DNA from: Nostocoides sp. F2B08
GTDB lineage: Bacteria; Actinomycetota; Actinomycetes; Actinomycetales; Dermatophilaceae
NCBI RefSeq assembly: GCF_009184895.1
Contig: NZ_WESE01000002.1
Span: forward strand, 62,001 to 126,000
Length of the DNA stretch: 64,000 bases
Reading direction: 5' to 3'
Shown one piece after another: positions 61,017 through 64,000 of the stretch; positions within the stretch are counted from its first letter, which is position 1, and each line of letters starts with the position of its first letter. Made by a program: the position numbers and the translations under genes. The notes under the pieces were generated by a model that worked only from the letters and a program-made list of their open reading frames with translations, made no database searches and had not been told where the DNA came from.

Positions 61017-62240
61017 TCAGGCAGTCGCGACCGCCGGTTCCGCCGCTCGGGCCACCGAGCGGCGGATCGCGTATGCGGCGAGGACCGCCGTGAGCATCCC
61101 CAGCGTGCCGGTGGTCACGAAGGCGAGCCGGGGGCCCATGACGACGGCGAGTGAGCCGCCGAGCACGGTGGCGACGACCGAGCCGCTGCGGGCCACGCCG
61201 CTGACGACGGCGACGACGCGACCGCGCAGACGCTCGGGGGTCTCGTCGAGGATGACGACGACGATGAGGGCGTTGGCGAGACCGAGTGCGACGCCGGCGA
61301 CGAGGCAGAGCAGGAGGAAGACCGTGAACCCCGGTGCGACACCCTGCCCGACCTGGGTCGCCGCCGTGAGGGCGAGCGCGGCGAGCGTGACCGGGACGCG
61401 GCGGGCCGGATCGAGGAGGGCGCCCGCGGCGAGCGCGCCGAGGACCGCTCCGATCCCGCCGGCGACGGCGGCCAGTCCGAACTGCGCGGGCGAGGCACCG
61501 AGCACGTCGCGCACGAGGAACACCTCGACGGCGTTGACCGCCTCGACGGCGATGATGAACGGCACGAGCGCCAGGACGAGGACGAAGGCAACGCCCTGCC
61601 CCCGCAGCGAGCGCAGGGCCGCCACCGGCAGCAGCGTCAGCGGTTCGGCCGCCACCGGCACCCGGCGGGTGCGGACGAACAGCGGCGTGAGTCCCGCGAC
61701 GACGCTCAGGGACGCGGCGATGAGCAGGGCCGTGCCCTCCCCCATGGTCTGGACGACGACCCCCGCGAGACCGGCCCCCGCCGGCATCGCCACGGAACGC
61801 AGCCCCTGCTGGACCGACACGAGCTGGGCCGTGTGCTCCTCACCCGCGAGATGCGGGAGGAGAGCCGTCCACACGGGCATGCCGAGAGAGCCGGCGAGCA
61901 TGGCGATGAGCGTGAGGAGGTAGGTGGGAACCAGAGCCTCCCAGACCGCGAGGCCCGCGAGGGCCGCCGCCTGCACCGAGAGGGTGCTGACGAGGATGAG
62001 TCGCGAGTCGTAGCGGTCGGCGAGCGAGCCGGCGATCCCCATCGTGAGGATCGTCGGGAGCGAGATGCACAGCAGGAGGAGGGTCGCCGCATACGGGCCG
62101 GCCCCGCTCGCGTGCACCCGGAGCAGGAGGGTGACGAGGGACAGACCGAGTGCCCCCGTGACGAGCGCGCTCGCGGTGAGCATGAGTCGAGCGTCGCGGA
62201 TCCGCCAGACGGACGACGCGTTCTGAAAGAGTTGTTTCAT
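61017..62240 (-). CDS. MFS-family exporter
   Basis: A 407-residue transporter with 11 or 12 hydrophobic spans, of the DHA-type efflux group. The N-terminal half has LTASALVTGALGLSLVTLLL and GIAGSLADRYDSRLILV, the conserved loop 2-3 motif A (GxxxDRxxxR). Substrate unknown, probably a drug or toxic compound. ATG at 62240 lies inside the operator shared with the divergent ArsR-type gene, so it is probably repressed by that product. Confidence 0.9.
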   Translation of the reverse strand: MKQLFQNASSVWRIRDARLMLTASALVTGALGLSLVTLLLRVHASGAGPYAATLLLLCISLPTILTMGIAGSLADRYDSRLILVSTLSVQAAALAGLAVWEALVPTYLLTLIAMLAGSLGMPVWTALLPHLAGEEHTAQLVSVQQGLRSVAMPAGAGLAGVVVQTMGEGTALLIAASLSVVAGLTPLFVRTRRVPVAAEPLTLLPVAALRSLRGQGVAFVLVLALVPFIIAVEAVNAVEVFLVRDVLGASPAQFGLAAVAGGIGAVLGALAAGALLDPARRVPVTLAALALTAATQVGQGVAPGFTVFLLLCLVAGVALGLANALIVVVILDETPERLRGRVVAVVSGVARSGSVVATVLGGSLAVVMGPRLAFVTTGTLGMLTAVLAAYAIRRSVARAAEPAVATA

Positions 62241-62263
62241 AAATGTGAAGGTACTCTTTCAGA
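62222..62263. promoter_or_regulatory. Inverted repeat operator between MFS and ArsR-type genes
   Basis: TCTGAAAGAGT at 62222-62232 is mirrored by ACTCTTTCAGA at 62253-62263, perfect 11-base arms with a 20-base spacer, so the half-site centres lie 31 bases (about three helical turns) apart. One arm covers the first codons of the MFS gene and the other lies upstream of the ArsR-type gene. This is what a dimer-of-dimers repressor site at an exporter/regulator divergent promoter should look like. Confidence 0.75.
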
Positions 62264-62291
62264 TCTTCGGTGGCAACCCTAGAATCGCGAC

Positions 62292-62888
62292 ATGCCGGAT
62301 TCCCCCGACGCGAGCTCGTCCGTCACTCCCGACCACTCACCTCCCGACCAGGTGCGCATCACCGACTGCCAGGCCCTGCGAGCGCTCGCCCACCCGGCCC
62401 GGCAGCGGGTGATCATGGAGCTGTACTCCGGGGAGGTCCTCACCGCGAGCGAGGCCGCACAGATCTGCGGGATGACCCCGTCCGCGATGAGCTATCACCT
62501 CAGGGCGCTGGAGAAGGCCGGCATCGTCGAACGGGTCGAGAGCACCGACGGCCGGGAGCGTCCGTGGAAGGCGGCGGCAGAGTCCCTGACGATCGACCGT
62601 GCCGCACACTCGGGAGCCGGGACGGCGATCCTCCAGAAGTACACGGGGACCTGGACGGCGGACCTCATCGCGGGGCTCGAGCGGCTCTACGACGATCTCG
62701 GGGCGGGACAGAACCATGGCGTTCTCAGCCGTGGCCGGTTCTGGGTCACGGAGGCGGAAACGCGTGAGCTCGCGGAGGAGATCTTCCTACTGTGGGACCG
62801 CTACAAGGGCCGGACCCGCGCCGACCATCCCGAGGGTGCGCGACTTCGTGACGTGTACTCACTCGTCCTGCCCACCGAGGACGGGTGA
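62292..62888 (+). CDS. ArsR-type winged-helix transcription regulator
   Basis: A 198-residue regulator. An ArsR/HTH_20-like winged helix covers residues 28-95 (ALRALAHPARQRVIMELYSGEV, then SAMSYHLRALEKAGIVERVES). No cysteine pair for metal sensing is visible; the C-terminal half is helical (AETRELAEEIFLLWDRY) and may bind the ligand. ATG at 62292 has TAGAAT six bases before it, so leaderless. It should repress the divergent MFS exporter through the 11-bp inverted repeat. The dinB gene follows six bases after its stop. Confidence 0.88.
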   Translation: MPDSPDASSSVTPDHSPPDQVRITDCQALRALAHPARQRVIMELYSGEVLTASEAAQICGMTPSAMSYHLRALEKAGIVERVESTDGRERPWKAAAESLTIDRAAHSGAGTAILQKYTGTWTADLIAGLERLYDDLGAGQNHGVLSRGRFWVTEAETRELAEEIFLLWDRYKGRTRADHPEGARLRDVYSLVLPTEDG

Positions 62889-62894
62889 GCGCAG

Positions 62895-63965
62895 ATGTCG
62901 GGGACCCGCCACGGCGACACCCGACGCTGGGTCCTGCACGTCGACCTGGACCAGTTCCTCGCCGCCGTCGAGGTGCTGCGTCACCCCGAGCTGGCCGGAC
63001 GTCCCGTGATCGTCGGCGGTCGGGGCGACCCCACCGAGCGGGGCGTGGTCTCGACGGCCTCCTACGAGGCGCGCGAGTTCGGCGTGCGCTCCGGCATGGC
63101 CCTGCGCATCGCGGCCCGGCGGTGTCCCGACGCGGTGTTCCTGCCGGTCGACTTCCCGGTGTACGAGTCCGCCTCGCGACAGGTCATGGACGCGATCAGG
63201 GCGGTCCCCGGCGCGGTCGTCGAGGTGCTCGGCTGGGACGAGGCCTTCGTCGGCGTGACGACGGACGACCCCGACGCCGTCGCGACGCGGATCCAACGGG
63301 ACGTCCTCGCCGCAACGGGTCTGCACTGCTCGGTCGGCATCGGCGACACCCGGGTGCGCGCCAAGGTCGCGACCGACTTCGGCAAGCCCCGGGGGAGGTT
63401 CCGGCTCACGTCGGACACCTGGCTCGAGGTCATGGGCGAGCGACCGGTCAGCGCGCTGTGGGGCGTGGGCCCGCGGATCGCCGCCCGGCTGGGGGCGCTC
63501 GGAATCGCCACCGTGGCCGACCTGGCCGGCGCCGACGAGGCGGCGCTTGCCGCGGAGTTCGGTCCCCGCACCGGTCCGCACATCGGCGGCCTTGGCCGAG
63601 GCGGTGACAGCGCCGCCGTCGACCCGACCCCCTGGGTTCCCCGGGCCCACGGCCGCGAGACGACCTTCCAGCAGGACCTCACGGACGAGGCGGAGATCGC
63701 CGCGGCCATCGACGAGCTCGCCCGACGCGTCGTCGAGGACATCCGCAGGGAGGGTCGGCCGGCTCAGCGGGTCCACCTGAAAGTCCGCTTCGCGCCCTTC
63801 TTCACCTTCACCCGAGTGCGCACGCTGGCCGAGGCGACCTATGACGCGGAGGTCGTCGCGCATACCGCCCGGGCGCTGCTGGCCCGCCTCGAGGACGACC
63901 GGCCGATCCGCCTGCTCGGCGTGCGCGCGGAGATGGTGTCGCCGGAGGGCGGGTACGACCGCTGA
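62895..63965 (+). CDS. dinB: DinB-family translesion DNA polymerase, DinB2-like
   Basis: A 356-residue Y-family polymerase. Catalytic acidic residues stand in HVDLDQFLAAVEVL (Asp17, Asp19) and WDEAFVGVTT (Asp-Glu). The palm, finger and thumb pieces RPVIVGG, GDTRVRAKVATDFGKPRG, WGVGPRIAARLGALG, and the little finger RVHLKVRFAPFFTFTR are all present. The steric-gate residue after Phe21 is Leu22, where DinB normally has Phe or Tyr; mycobacterial DinB2 with the same change uses ribonucleotides (established). No C-terminal beta-clamp peptide is obvious. ATG at 62895 follows the regulator by six bases, so the two may be co-transcribed. Confidence 0.92.
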   Translation: MSGTRHGDTRRWVLHVDLDQFLAAVEVLRHPELAGRPVIVGGRGDPTERGVVSTASYEAREFGVRSGMALRIAARRCPDAVFLPVDFPVYESASRQVMDAIRAVPGAVVEVLGWDEAFVGVTTDDPDAVATRIQRDVLAATGLHCSVGIGDTRVRAKVATDFGKPRGRFRLTSDTWLEVMGERPVSALWGVGPRIAARLGALGIATVADLAGADEAALAAEFGPRTGPHIGGLGRGGDSAAVDPTPWVPRAHGRETTFQQDLTDEAEIAAAIDELARRVVEDIRREGRPAQRVHLKVRFAPFFTFTRVRTLAEATYDAEVVAHTARALLARLEDDRPIRLLGVRAEMVSPEGGYDR

Positions 63966-63979
63966 CCCGAGCGGTGCCG

Positions 63980-64000
63980 TCAGGCGCCGAGCTGACCCTT
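63980..64000 (-). CDS. C-terminal end of a minus-strand gene
   Basis: The last 21 bases read on the minus strand as KGQLGA followed by a TGA at 63980-63982. A gene converging on dinB is therefore likely but too little is present to identify it. The reading is only a possibility. Confidence 0.3.
   Translation of the reverse strand, partial: KGQLGA

Overview
The window is high-GC DNA (roughly 70% G+C by eye) from an actinobacterium. Evidence for this includes DUF3073, DUF3151, DUF5302 and HGxxPAAW-type small proteins, a SigK/RskA pair, a class E/F-type sortase, HAD-PlsC next to PlsB, and fba next to a DUF3151 gene. Gene content and order fit Micrococcales, and my best guess is the family Intrasporangiaceae (Janibacter/Knoellia-like). 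That placement is inference, not proof. No rRNA, tRNA, CRISPR array or intact insertion sequence was found.

Region 1-12.4 kb looks accessory. It holds the start of a SulP sulfate permease, an orphan gene, a large LuxR/MalT-type regulator, a cytosolic-looking arylsulfatase with an unusual N-terminal membrane-hairpin domain, several small stand-alone genes (NTF2-like, UPF0158, GerW/YtfJ, VOC), a transposase remnant abutting a decapitated DUF5655 gene, a MazEF-type toxin-antitoxin pair and a methyltransferase. It almost completely lacks a heptamer (CGCATAC/GTATGCG) that is strongly over-used in the rest of the window.

Region 12.3-24 kb carries a KtrAB/TrkAH potassium uptake pair, a frameshifted GH63-type glucosidase overlapping a carboxymuconolactone decarboxylase family gene, the phospholipid acyltransferases PlsB and HAD-PlsC, and an amino-acid dehydrogenase followed by DUF3073.

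Region 24-52 kb is dominated by purine biosynthesis: purM, purF, purL (single long-chain form), purC-purD and purA, in several orientations. Between them lie an NCS1 permease with a cysteine hydrolase, a SigK module (Moco oxidoreductase, fasciclin lipoprotein, sigK, rskA), a secreted 5'-nucleotidase with a sortase, and a HelD-like helicase. The purine enzymes together give PRPP to IMP steps 1, 2, 4, 5 and 8 (PurF, PurD, PurL, PurM, PurC) plus the first step to AMP (PurA).

Region 52-64 kb has a LuxR-type regulator, DUF3151-fba, a GH15 trehalase-like enzyme, a CHRD protein, an acyltransferase-3 membrane protein, an alkyltransferase-like DNA repair protein, a TrmH-type RNA methyltransferase, a divergent MFS exporter/ArsR-type regulator pair with an obvious operator, and a DinB polymerase whose steric-gate residue is leucine.

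Three intergenic tandem arrays (about 25.4, 50.7 and 53.3 kb), each lying directly 3' of a housekeeping gene or operon, are built on the same 62-bp period and share a core sequence. They form an interspersed repeat family that I cannot assign to any known class and are the most unusual feature here. Many genes also appear to be leaderless, with a TANNNT -10 box six to eight bases before the start codon.
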